Shown: piece after piece, positions 8,230-17,941 of the stretch | Layout of the letters: the number at the start of each line of letters is the position of its first letter | Numbering within the stretch: the first letter of the stretch is position 1 | Assembly: GCA_002448495.1 (NCBI GenBank) | Contig: DJYL01000128.1 | Span: forward strand, 1 to 24,137 | Reading direction: 5' to 3' | DNA: 24,137 nucleotides | DNA from: Pseudoselenomonas ruminantium | GTDB taxonomy: Bacteria > Bacillota > Negativicutes > Selenomonadales > Selenomonadaceae | Translations under genes and position numbers: made by a program | The notes under the pieces: model-generated | What the model was told of the DNA's origin: nothing | Database searches by the model: none | Seen by the model: the letters and a program-made list of their open reading frames with translations, nothing else

Positions 8230-8305
8230 TGGCTCCCCGAGCGGGACTCGAACCTGCGACATATGGATTAACAGTCCACCGTTCTACCGACTGAACTATC
8301 GGGGA
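8230..8305 (-). tRNA. tRNA-Asn(GTT)
   Basis: 76 nt with encoded CCA (8232-8230). The acceptor stem TCCCCGA/TCGGGGA pairs fully, discriminator base G. T arm reads GCAGG-TTCGAGT-CCCGC. The anticodon GTT is at 8272-8270, exactly position 34-36, with the loop CTGTTAA. The D loop carries AGTCGGTAGA. It lies between the autotransporter block and the TnpB element. Confidence 0.97.
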
Positions 8306-8338
8306 ATGTACATTGACGCTCACGCATCAACAAGCCTT

Positions 8339-8367
8339 ATTATAGTGGACAGTCACTCTAATGTCAA
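8339..8367 (-). promoter_or_regulatory. tRNA-Asn promoter, full consensus
   Basis: Minus strand TTGACA (8367-8362), exactly 17 nt, TATAAT (8344-8339). It lies 33 bp before the tRNA 5' end. The -35 box directly follows the AGGGA/TCCCT hairpin of the rpoD-like repeat copy. Confidence 0.88.
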
Positions 8368-8369
8368 GG

Positions 8370-8394
8370 GAAAAATCCCTCTCCGTCAATCCAG
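8370..8394. repeat. Distal copy of the rpoD 3'-end direct repeat
   Basis: 25 bp matching 14891-14915 at 24 of 25 positions in the same orientation. The partner copy contains the last codon and stop of rpoD. The two copies flank the autotransporter, fold-back repeat and dnaJ remnant, spacing 6521 bp. This copy also contains a small AGGGA-AAAA-TCCCT hairpin that may have been the original rpoD terminator. Confidence 0.8.
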
Positions 8395-8415
8395 CAATTT
8401 TTTTCACATTACTTG

Positions 8416-11400
8416 TCAGAATCTGTATGCTGCGGAAATGCCGCCGCTGACACCGCGCTTCTTGCCCGTAAAGCCATGCAGATGGATGTCAAGCTCCCAG
8501 GGAGACTTGCCGTTGGCGAGCATCTTAGCTCCCAATTCGCCAAAGACACTGCCGCCCTTGATGCTGGCACTGCGGATGTCCACGTCATCCACCCGGCCAA
8601 ATGCCTTGCCATCCAATTCATGCTCATAAGCGAGGCCGCCATAGTAATTCCATTTCTCCCGTTTCAGCGTATAACGGGCACCGATACGAATCACCTGACT
8701 GGCCACGGCATCGAGATTATAGTCATTGCCAGCCGCCGTAAAGTTTACCCCAGCCTTACGGTTGTAGAAATATTTACCGTAAACATCAACAGTACGGCCT
8801 TTGCCTAAACTTATCTCCCGGCCCAGACCGATATGGGTTCCCCAATAGGACGCACTCGTCTTATAACTGGAGGAATTGCCAGCAGCATCGCGCAGGACGT
8901 TGTTAGCGTTGTCGCTTACACGACCAGCCCGGATACTACCTTCTACATAGAAGCCGTTCTTCTGCTGCCATTTGGCCATCAATCCACCACCAGTGTAATG
9001 CATGGAGCCGTCACCCTGTTCTCCATCATTGTAGGTGGTGTAATTGCCCCGGCCGTATTCAAAGAAGGCACCATATTCCGTGGAACTCTGTTTTTGGTTA
9101 TTCTTATGGCCAACGGCAATAATCGCATTCCAGGTACGGACGTTCACATGACTGCCTGTTTCCTGACGATTAGTACCGCCGCCCATGTTGGCATAGATGG
9201 CGACACCGTCATCGCCGGTATTGCCAGCCTGAGACAGCCCCGCAATGGCATCACCAATAAAGTTATTCCCCGCAGAAAGAGCCGTTAACGCGGAAGCGCT
9301 CCCCATCACCACATTATGAGCAGCTTCAGTGGGTGTAGTCCCAGTTTCCGTGGTGAAGATAAGGTCTTTACCTTTCAACGCCGCCTTGCCCTTGCCTTTG
9401 AGACCTGAACCCACCGTATAGGTATCGCCCTGAATCGTGCCCACGGCATCACCAAAATTGGAAACCAGCGTCATGGACTGGCCAGCCTGCTGGGAGTTGA
9501 TATTGGTGAATTTGATGTTTTCCGTGTTCACGTTGGCGTTATCGAAGACTACATTAGCAAGAGTGGTGCTGTGGTCGATGATGGCGCCGGTATCTTTCCA
9601 TTCTACATCGCCAAAGGTGAGGGCAGACGCTGTATTGCTGGAAATCGTGTAGGCAATATTGTTCCCGGATTTGGATACCGTGCTCAAAATCCTGCCTGTC
9701 AGGCTAACACCAGTAGTTCCGATATCTGCCGTATAGACGTTTTCACTGTCTTTAGCTGTGAAATCATTAAGCGTTTCATTGGCGGCCAAAAGCGTCATGC
9801 TGTCATTTGCCTTAACCGTCAGTGGGGAAGCAAAGGTGGCAGCGAAGTTATCGGCAGACAGCGTCTTCACTGCGCTGTAATCGTATTCCGCGCTGCTGCC
9901 GTCCAACAAGGTATCACCAGCTGCCCATTTTACGGAACCGACTTCTACCTTGCTTATGTCCTTAGTGCCCAGGGCATAGACCAGGCTCTTTTTGTCCGCA
10001 CTGGCTTTTACGCCCTTATTCTGGCTGCCAGTCAGCTTTACGGTGCTCTGTACCGTGTCTGCCTCATTGATGGCATTTGTCTGTGCTCCGAATTTGTTGG
10101 TTCCGGTGATATTGGCGTCAGCAAATACGCCACTGTCAGCCGTCAGAATGGTCTTGGGACTGGCAAAGGTTACATCGGTGGGGATGGTCATGCTGTCCGT
10201 ATCCACGGCCACATTTTCCGCATAGGTCCAGCCTGTCGGAACTGCATCACTGCCAACGGTGCCTACGGTTACTTTGTCCAGTTGTACGGCATTTACTTTG
10301 TATTTCAGGTCATTGTTGTCATCAATGGCTGCCGTACCGGTTACTGTAGCAGACAAGGTGGTGTTGTTCAGTTTTACCGTAAAGTCCGGCGTACCTGCAA
10401 TCTTTCCTTTTACGGCATGAGCATTATCGCCGGCTTTTATCAGTGTCATGGACTGGCCGTTGGGATCAGCAGCTGCCGTAAATTTCACGCCGCCAATATT
10501 GATGTCGGAATCGTCCGTAAAGGTGTACTGCTTATTGGTGTAGAGTATACCATCGTTCTGCCAGTCAATGGCGCCGCTCATAGTTGCGTTGTTCACGTTT
10601 TTCGCACCGACGGTGTATACCAGTTTGGTGCTGGCATCATTCGTGGACAGGGTATCATCATGGGTGCCTGCCAATGTCAGGTTGTCCGTAACCTTGTCAT
10701 TGAAGGTTACGCCGGCAAAATCCTTCGTATAGGCCGTTAGGGCCTTGCCGCCGCTCTTGATGGCATCGCTGGCATCCACCATGGTCATGGTTGCGCCTGC
10801 ATCCATAGCCACGCCGTTATAATTGAAACTGTCGGCAACACTGATGGCTGCGCCCGTCAGGTCATAAGTATTGTCAAAGGTGCGGGCTGTCCCGCCTGCG
10901 TTGAATGTTGGGGAAACGACCTGAAGTTTCGTGACTTTCTTCTTGGATTCTTCATATACAAGCTGATTCTTATTGTTTTCATTGACCTTTACGCCACCCT
11001 GTGTCTGGGTGCCGGTGGCGGAAATGCCAGTGCCAGCCGGATCCGCTTCCAGTGCGCTGCCGTCTTCCTTCCAGACACGGCTGCCGCTGATGGTCACGCC
11101 AGCAAAGTAATCCGCACCGGTGGTGTTTTCCATGATGGCAGCGGTGGCACCGGGAGCAAGTTTCAGACCGCTGATTACGGTATCGCTGATACCGTCCGTA
11201 TTCACCGTGGCACCAGCTGTCAAGGTCCAATTCCCGGCCAGATCCTGCGAAAGGGTGGTGCCGTTCCAACCGGCAAGGGCAACAGAATCCAGTGCCTTGG
11301 CCGTTACCGTATACTGCACGGCATTGGCCACAGTGGCAACCTGTCCGTTAAGGGTACCGTTGAAGGCGATGCCGCTGGCATTATCCACAGCATTCTCGAT

Positions 11401-13852
11401 TTTCTGGGTATGCTGGGTTGCCGTGCCGCCATAGGAAACAGCTGCGCCTGCGGGCAGATTGGTGGCATTCTTAACCAGTGTCTTCGTGCCGGATACATCC
11501 TGCGGGTTATCAAATACCAGTCCCGAGGCATCTACCGTGGCATTGGTGAAGTCGTAGCCGGCCGCCATCTCACGGGGCGTATTGATATTCATCTGGCCTA
11601 ATGTAATCAGAGATACATCCTTGGTGTTTCCCACGGCATAAATCAGATTCGTGCCATCAGCCTTGATGCCCTTGGACTGGGCATAAGTAAGCTTTACGCC
11701 ATTGGTGGCCGCAGTTTCTGTTTCGGCAGTGCCGGCTTTGTATTTGATGGAATCCGCAATCTCGGTATTGTCGGCGGTGAATTTCAAGGTATCCGTACCG
11801 GACAGAATGGTGGCTGCATCTGCTGGTTCCGTATAGCCTGTACCGGCGTTTACTGCAATCTTGCCGGTAGTCGGTGCTGTCCAGCCTGCAGGCACGGCGC
11901 CATTTTCCACGCCATTTATGGTCACGGAGTTCAGCGTAACGCCAGTCACCTTGTAGCTGAGTTTGCCATCGCTGATGGCCGCCTCTCCTGCCGAAGTCTG
12001 GCCGCCGAGGGTGGCATTGGACTGGGTGAGGGAAACAGCCATGGCAGGCGTTGTTGTGGGCTGGCTGGAAACCGTCCCCAGTATATTGCCGGTAAGCAGT
12101 GTCATGGACGTGCCCACCGGATTTTCCGTCAGCGCAGAGTCTGCAGTGATGGTAAGTCCGCTTAAATCAAAGGTACTTGCTGCCGTAAAGGTATGGTTCT
12201 TGTTTTCATAATACTTGTAGGTGTCGCTGGTATTCCACTTCAGTTCCGTGGCCAGTTTTGCTGCGGTGATGTTGCTGGTTACGCCCGCCGTGTAAACAAT
12301 CTTCTTTTTGGATTCCTGGTCAAGGGTAACTTTGTCCGTCTGATTGCCGGTGAAAGTCAGGCCTGTAGCTGCTTCCTGATTGGCAAAATTCCGTGTTGCC
12401 ACAATCACGCCCTCCGCAGGAATAAGGGCAGCAGCTTCCGCATTGTATTTTAGTTTCAGATTGCTAAGGTCCGTCCCTGAAGTAAACAGATTCATGGATT
12501 CGCCAGCATTGTAGAACTGCTTGATTGTGTCACCGTCGTAAATCTTCAGGTTCGTAATATCCAGTGTCAACTTATCCGCATCCAGCGTTCCCCCATTGAT
12601 AACACGCGCCTCCAGCGCAGGGGTATAAGTACTCCAAGCTACGTCATGCAGCGCAAGCGTCTCAAAGTTTGCTATACAGGAAATAGAATTGGGCCCATAA
12701 CCGTTTTTCCAAATATTGGCACTGTTGGTATCTGTGCTTCCCTTCACGCCACCTATATGCAGTTCATTGCCTGTGCCGGCTGTTTCATTGGAACCGTATA
12801 AATAAAAATTTATATGACCATTTAAATAGCTGTCGCCTAACAGGTTTATGGTATTATTAGAGCCCGTTCCTGTTTGCGAGTAGCCTCCATAAATACGGAG
12901 CGTCCCATGTCCGCCCCCGGAGCGGGAGCTATTAACGTCGCTGTTCTTAATAGTTATGGTATTTCCATCAGCACTGCCACTACCATCAGCTCTGCCGCCG
13001 TAAATATATGTTTCTCGATTTGAATAGATGGTAGCACCATTGATATTGATCTGATTATTATTGGCATTGCCACTGTTATTGGCATGGCCGCCTGTTATGT
13101 TTATACATTTTGCATTAAATACACTGCCGGATTCAAAGTTTACTTTGTTGTTGCTGACTTCGCCGGTGCCGCCGCTATAGCCGCCTGTAATGTTGACTCT
13201 TGGATACGAGTCTGTGGTAGGAAGAGCAGTTAAAATCTTCCCCTTGATTGTAACCGTATTTCCTGTTGCTGCAGCTGCTCCGGTCCTGCCGCCATATATA
13301 CTGAAGCCATCTTCACCTTCATGACCTACGGTGCTGTTGGCCCCAATGGTAACCGTGTTGCCACTGACTGCACCAAAGTCGGAATAGCCACCCTGAATTG
13401 TGGAAACGGCTTTTATCGTGCTGTTGTCAAGCGTAACGGCGTTATCCTGGGCAGCTCCGTTGGTCTTTGCCCCGTAAATATCTACGGAAGTGGTTGTAGT
13501 TACGCCGTCCAGAGTTATGGCATAGCCTGTCAGGTTCAGCCCATTTTCTGACCAACCGCCCTTGAAATAAGCGAAATTTGACCAGTCGCCGCCGGTAATG
13601 GTCAGTACTTTGCCGGTTCCCCCCATAACGGGAGAAAGTACCGCGCCCTCCGGTTGAACATATGCGCCTGTTCGGGCCGATATGGTGTTGCCGTTATCGG
13701 CATCAATATAGACCTTATCCGCAGCAGTTACTGCTGCCCAGGCATTACCACCGCTGGTGAGATACAGTGCTACCGCCAATGCCAATGCGGCCTGTGTCTT
13801 TGCAGGTACAGCGCTCCGCGCCGTCCCCCCCCCCGTGGATTTTTGTTTTCAT
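8416..13852 (-). CDS. Giant phase-variable autotransporter (type Va), currently out of frame
   Basis: Frame open from 13785 to 8416 (1789 aa). The ATG with a proper AGGAGGG Shine-Dalgarno (13867-13861, 8-nt spacing) is at 13852, one base out of frame because of a G10 tract; with 9 or 12 Gs the frame joins and gives about 1811 aa. The joined N-terminus reads MKTKIHGGGTARSAVPAKTQ, then a hydrophobic ALALAVALYLTS core and an AWA cleavage site, a normal Sec signal peptide. Passenger part 1 (first about 340 aa) has eight GG-Y/R/H repeats such as 'IYGGRADGSGSADGNTITI', typical of a beta-helix. Part 2 has repeated modules with 'SMTLL', 'LKYKV' and 'GAVPAGW'-like motifs. The last about 290 aa form an autotransporter barrel ending AAYRF, the outer-membrane C-terminal Phe signal. 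No protease triad was recognised, so adhesin or surface coat is the likely role (inference). Confidence 0.88.
13825..13834. repeat. G10 homopolymer tract (phase-variation switch)
   Basis: Ten C on the plus strand (G on the coding strand), 15 nt... within the first codons after ATG 13852 (codon 7 onward). The length decides whether the start codon is in frame with the autotransporter. As given, G10 leads to a stop after about 35 codons. Confidence 0.85.
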
Positions 13853-13973
13853 TTCATACACCCTCCTTGTGTTTTGAAAAATAGAAAGTTTCTAAATTTA
13901 ATGTTTTGTATTCTACGCTGGGCACGGGAAATCCTGCCTTCTCCATGATGCAAAAAAAAATAATACCAGCCTT

Positions 13974-14179
13974 CGTGGCGGCAGGGCAGCTGACTGTCTG
14001 CAGCGAAGCGTATGACATTTGACGTTAAGAAAATCTTTTTTGCCAAACCACAATAAAAACGCAAAGTACTTTTGTCTGAACGAAGTGAGTTTAAGTACTT
14101 TGCGTTTTATAAAAGGCAAAAAAGATTTTTAGCCAAAAGTCATAGCGCAGCGCAGATAGTCACCTGCCCTGCCGCCACG
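13974..14179. repeat. 206-bp fold-back (long inverted repeat), MITE-like
   Basis: Left arm 13974-14071 and right arm 14093-14179 are imperfect reverse complements along nearly their whole length, around a 21-nt loop. The innermost 16 bp (14056-14071 with 14093-14108) are perfect. The outer ends share CGTGGCGGCAGGGCAG, and a middle block shares AATCTTTTTTGCC. A few small insertions separate the arms. It ends 14 bp from the dnaJ remnant stop. Together with the autotransporter leader it fills the gene-free stretch 13853-14193. No transposase is present and no target duplication was found. Confidence 0.75.
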
Positions 14180-14193
14180 CGCTGACATCGTCT

Positions 14194-14833
14194 TTACTTT
14201 TTGAAGAGATTTTTGATGTTATCCAGGAAGCTCTTCTGCTCCGGATTCACCTTATCCCCGCTGATTTCACCAAACTCCTTGAGGAGTTCTTTCTGCCGCT
14301 GGTTGAGGTTCTGGGGCGTAAGCACCTTGATGACTACATGTTCGTCACCGCGCCCATTACCGCGCAAGTACGGAATGCCGCGTTCACGCAGGCGCAGGAT
14401 TTTGCCGGACTGGGTACCGGCAGGAATCTTAATTTCCACCGGGCCATCAATAGTCGGCACCTGTACCTTGTCGCCCAAAGCAGCCTGCACGAAGGAAACC
14501 GGCACTTCCACAACCACATCATAGCCTTCACGCTGGAAAATCTTGTGCGACTTGATGAAGATGTAAACGTATAGGTCACCATTGCCGCCGCCCGATACGC
14601 GCACGCGGGAACCATTGTCCACGCCTTTCGGGATATTGACCTTAATTTTCCGCGTAACCTTCTTGCGGCCCGTGCCGTTACAGCTCCCGCAGGGATTCTT
14701 GACAATCTTGCCCGTACCATGACAGCGTCCGCAGGTCGTCACGGTTCAGGTCGGGATGATATTTGCGGGCCATTTTTTTATAAGCCTTTTTGCGGGTCGG
14801 TTCCATCGTACGTTCTACGAGGTCACGTTTATA
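14194..14833 (-). pseudogene. dnaJ: dnaJ remnant (J domain fused out of frame to the C-terminal half)
   Basis: Two pieces of one DnaJ are visible in different frames. From 14833: KRDLVERTMEPTRKKAYKKM then ARKYHPDLNRDD, the start of a J domain with the HPD motif (codons 14758-14750), itself missing short pieces of helix I/II. From 14742: TTCGRCHGTG...CGSCNGTG, the last two CxxCxGxG zinc motifs, then an intact C-terminal substrate-binding domain to 14194 (182 codons). The rest of the J domain, the Gly/Phe linker and the first two zinc motifs are deleted, and the join shifts the frame. The junction lies in GTGACGACC, a sequence that would be expected on both sides of the deletion. A GTG at 14742 could start the C-terminal piece, but no Shine-Dalgarno stands before it. 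A functional dnaJ must lie elsewhere (inference). Confidence 0.88.
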
Positions 14834-14890
14834 TTATCTAACATATAAAGTATCTACTGACAATAGTTGCCAAAAAAAGAGCCTTGCGGT

Positions 14891-14915
14891 GAAAAATCCC
14901 TCTCTGTCAATCCAG
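14891..14915. repeat. Proximal copy of the rpoD 3'-end direct repeat
   Basis: Overlaps the last two rpoD codons and stop (14907-14909). It matches 8370-8394 at 24 of 25 positions; the single difference is T14905 against C8384. The terminator hairpin expected after rpoD is lost at this copy: after GATTTTTC the sequence changes to ACCGCAAGG. Confidence 0.8.
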
Positions 14916-16049
14916 AAAGTCCTTGAGCTTGCGGCTGCGGCTCGGATGACGCAGCTTGCGCAGGGCCTTGGCCTCGATCTGACGGATACGCTCACGGGTA
15001 ACACCGAAGCTCTGGCCTACTTCCTCCAGCGTACGTGCCCGGCCATCATCAAGGCCGAAGCGCAGGCGCAGGACTTTTTCTTCACGCGGCGTCAGCGTAT
15101 CGAGGACTTCTTCCAACTGCTCCTTGAGCAGCATGAAGGAAGCTGCATCTGCCGGTGCGGGAGCATCCTGGTCTTCGATGAAATCGCCCAGATGGGAATC
15201 TTCCTCTTCGCCGATAGGCGTTTCCAACGATACTGGCTCTTGAGCGATTTTCATAATCTCCCGAACGCGCTCCACGCTGATATCCATCTCCTTGGCGATT
15301 TCCTCCGGCGACGGTTCGCGGCCCAGCTGCTGCAGGAGCTGGCGGGATACGCGAATCAGCTTGTTGATGGTCTCCACCATGTGCACCGGAATACGGATGG
15401 TGCGCGCCTGATCCGCAATGGCACGGGTGATGGCCTGACGAATCCACCATGTCGCATAGGTACTGAACTTATAGCCCTTGGTGTAATCGAATTTTTCAAC
15501 CGCCTTGATAAGCCCCAGATTGCCTTCCTGAATCAAATCGAGGAACAGCATGCCGCGGCCTACATAACGCTTGGCAATGCTGACCACCAGACGAAGGTTC
15601 GCTTCGGCCAGACGCTTCTGGGCGATTTCATCGCCTTCCTGCATCCGTTTGGCCAGCGCCACTTCTTCGTCAGCCGTAAGCAGGGGCACCCGGCCGATTT
15701 CCTTTAAGTACATGCGGACAGGGTCATCAATGCTGATGCCCTCAGGAACGGACAAGTCAATCTCAACTTCTTCGCTGTCCTTATCGTCTATGTCAATATC
15801 CTCATCCCCCACATCTGTACTGGAGGAATCATCTACAATCTCAATGCCCTGCTGGCTGAAGGTATCATACATGCGGTCAATTTCATCAGGGGTCAAATCT
15901 TCCTGCTGAAGGGCTTCTACCAGCTCTCCATATGTCAATGTACCACCGTTTTTCGTTCCTTTGGACAAAAGATTTTCCACAATTTCCGAACTGTGGTTCT
16001 TACTTCCAGCCTCAGCCTGCGCGACATTCTTCTTTTTCGCTTCAGCCAT
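14907..16049 (-). CDS. rpoD: Primary sigma factor RpoD/SigA
   Basis: 380 aa, typical for a Firmicutes primary sigma. Residues about 20-75 form region 1.1, followed by an acidic linker. Region 1.2 is '[18 protein letters not shown]'. Region 2 contains '[19 protein letters not shown]' and the -10 recognition segment '[20 protein letters not shown]'. Region 3 follows, then region 4 with '[15 protein letters not shown]' and the -35 helix-turn-helix '[20 protein letters not shown]'. It directs RNA polymerase to housekeeping promoters, consistent with the consensus TTGACA/TATAAT boxes seen in this window. Start ATG 16049 has AAGGGG 8 nt upstream. It follows dnaG by 40 nt, probably one transcript. 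Its 3' end is the site of the direct repeat bounding the inserted block; the protein itself is intact. Confidence 0.98.
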   Translation of the reverse strand: MAEAKKKNVAQAEAGSKNHSSEIVENLLSKGTKNGGTLTYGELVEALQQEDLTPDEIDRMYDTFSQQGIEIVDDSSSTDVGDEDIDIDDKDSEEVEIDLSVPEGISIDDPVRMYLKEIGRVPLLTADEEVALAKRMQEGDEIAQKRLAEANLRLVVSIAKRYVGRGMLFLDLIQEGNLGLIKAVEKFDYTKGYKFSTYATWWIRQAITRAIADQARTIRIPVHMVETINKLIRVSRQLLQQLGREPSPEEIAKEMDISVERVREIMKIAQEPVSLETPIGEEEDSHLGDFIEDQDAPAPADAASFMLLKEQLEEVLDTLTPREEKVLRLRFGLDDGRARTLEEVGQSFGVTRERIRQIEAKALRKLRHPSRSRKLKDFLD

Positions 16050-16089
16050 TCAGCATACCCCTTTCCACGACCTTAATATCCATACAAAT

Positions 16090-17895
16090 TCACTCAAACT
16101 GCAACGCTTCCATTTCATCTTTTATTTTTTGCGCCTGATTAAGCTCTGCCACATATGCTTCATCTCCCTGCTGGGCAAGTTCTGCCGCCCGCTGGGAATG
16201 CTCAACATAACGCATATTCAAATAGGCCCTGCGCAAGACACGCACTGCATTGCTATAAGCCTCGGTTTCACTCAGTACACCTAAATCCTCCACCATGGCA
16301 CGGGATAATTCCGCCATGGCCTCTTCACTAAGCTTATTGGGCAGTTCAGTATCATTAGAATTCTTCCCCTGCTCCGCTAACTCCTGCAAAGCCAGCAAAA
16401 TTTCCCGCTGGGCACGGTCACCAATTCCCGTCAGCGGCATCATAGCCGCAAAATGCTGCAAAATACCGGCATCCTGAAAGGCCAGACGGATAACAATGCG
16501 CCCTGCCCGCTGCAAAGCGGTATCCGTATGCCGAACGGCCTGCCTGATGGGTTCGCGCTGCGTAAAGGAACTGTTGTCCTCCGGCAGGGGCTGATGCCCA
16601 AACCTGCGCAATTCGTCCCGCACAATGCCTTCGTCCAGAAGAAGCGCCTGCGCCAGCCTCTTGATGTATTCTCCGAGCACAGCCGGTTCACGAATTCCCG
16701 TGAGCACCGGCAGCATGGCATGCAGTGCCTTGACCTTGCCCTCCAGACCATCGTGTTCAAAATGCTTCAGCACATACTGAAGACGGTATTCCACCAAAGG
16801 CAATGCCTTTTTGACCAACTGCTGAAACGCTTCAGCACCATGCTTGCGGATATACTCATCCGGGTCTTTGCCATCGGGAACCACAATGACCCGCACGGAA
16901 GCTCCGGTTCCCTGCACAATGGAGAGCGCCCGAATGGTGGCTTTCTGTCCCGCATCATCGCTGTCATAGCAAAAGTATATCGCCGGAGCATACCGCAGCA
17001 AAAGCTTGCAGTGCTCAGGGGTAAAGGCGGTTCCCAAAGAAGCTACTACATTTTTTACCCCCGCACTGAATACGGAGATAGCATCCATATAGCCCTCTAC
17101 GACAATGGCATAACCCGCCTGCTTGATGGCCCTGCCGGCTCTGTCCAGCCCAAAGAGAATACGCCGCTTGTTAAAGAGCACCGTCTCCGGGGTATTCAGA
17201 TATTTTGGTGTACTGTCATCCAAAACCCTGCCGCCAAAACCTACCACGCGTCCCCGCTCATCCGCAATGGGAATGATAATCCGGTTGCGGAACCGGTCAT
17301 AAACGCCTTCACCATTCTGCCGCTCGGCTGCCAGCCCTCCTGATAGTAATAATTCCTGCTTCACTCCACGCTTTAAAAAGGCGGTGGACAATTTATCCCA
17401 GGCATGTGGTGCAAAACCGAGCTTAAATTCTTCAATTGTTTCTGCCGAAATGGAGCGGGATGCAAAATACGCCTTCCCCGGCTCGCCCAACCGCGTCAGG
17501 GTCAGGCAATTATGAAAAAAGTCCCGCGCCATCTCGTTGACCTTGCGCAAATCCGCAATTTCCTTGTCCCGGGCAATTTCCTGCGGAGATTTCTGTCTCC
17601 GTGGCAAGGGAATCCCCAGCTTTTCTGCCTGCAGCTTAATCGCTTCAAAATAAGAAATATTTTCAATCAAGGATAAAAACTTAAAAACATTTCCCCCGGC
17701 ATGGCAGCCAAAGCAATAGAAAAATCCCTTATCGGGAACCACAGAAAAAGAAGGGGTCTTTTCGCCATGAAAGGGGCAGCAGCCCCAATACCTGTTTCCC
17801 TTGCGCTTTAAAGGAACATAGCTCTGCACAATTTGCAGGAGGTCTGTACGGGCAGTGACCTGCTCAACAAACTCATCCAATTCTTCTCTGTGCAT
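16090..17895 (-). CDS. dnaG: DNA primase
   Basis: 601 aa from ATG 17895. It makes RNA primers for replication. Order: CHC2 zinc finger (C40, H43, C61, C64 in 'CCPFHGEKTPSF' and 'FYCFGCHAGG'), the catalytic core with TOPRIM motif (E268 in 'VVEGYMDA', D311/D313 in 'YDSDDAGQK'), and a C-terminal helicase-binding region from about residue 430. An earlier in-frame ATG at 17913 would add six residues, but the clear Shine-Dalgarno AAGGGGA stands 5-6 nt before ATG 17895, so the later start is preferred. It is upstream of rpoD in the usual macromolecular-synthesis arrangement. Confidence 0.96.
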   Translation of the reverse strand: MHREELDEFVEQVTARTDLLQIVQSYVPLKRKGNRYWGCCPFHGEKTPSFSVVPDKGFFYCFGCHAGGNVFKFLSLIENISYFEAIKLQAEKLGIPLPRRQKSPQEIARDKEIADLRKVNEMARDFFHNCLTLTRLGEPGKAYFASRSISAETIEEFKLGFAPHAWDKLSTAFLKRGVKQELLLSGGLAAERQNGEGVYDRFRNRIIIPIADERGRVVGFGGRVLDDSTPKYLNTPETVLFNKRRILFGLDRAGRAIKQAGYAIVVEGYMDAISVFSAGVKNVVASLGTAFTPEHCKLLLRYAPAIYFCYDSDDAGQKATIRALSIVQGTGASVRVIVVPDGKDPDEYIRKHGAEAFQQLVKKALPLVEYRLQYVLKHFEHDGLEGKVKALHAMLPVLTGIREPAVLGEYIKRLAQALLLDEGIVRDELRRFGHQPLPEDNSSFTQREPIRQAVRHTDTALQRAGRIVIRLAFQDAGILQHFAAMMPLTGIGDRAQREILLALQELAEQGKNSNDTELPNKLSEEAMAELSRAMVEDLGVLSETEAYSNAVRVLRRAYLNMRYVEHSQRAAELAQQGDEAYVAELNQAQKIKDEMEALQFE

Positions 17896-17941
17896 AAAAA
17901 TCCCCTTATCCATAGTTTAACCATCGCGGTTCAAAAGACAC

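Noticed and set aside
9571..10740. 389-codon plus-strand frame opposite the autotransporter
   Set aside because: Antisense artefact of the repeat-rich Thr/Gly/Asn coding sequence; Cys/Arg/Ile-rich with no recognisable domain.
8416..13785. Autotransporter as a serine protease or trimeric adhesin
   Set aside because: No GDSGS or similar triad motif was found, and the about 290-residue C-terminal barrel is of the monomeric type rather than the short trimeric anchor.
13952..13960. A9 run upstream of the autotransporter as a second (promoter) phase switch
   Set aside because: No clear -35/-10 pair flanks it, so no spacing effect can be argued from sequence alone.
13849..14119. Two small minus-strand frames (about 70 codons) before the autotransporter
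   Set aside because: They are contained in the fold-back repeat and leader, overlap each other, have no convincing ribosome site, and are better explained by the repeat.
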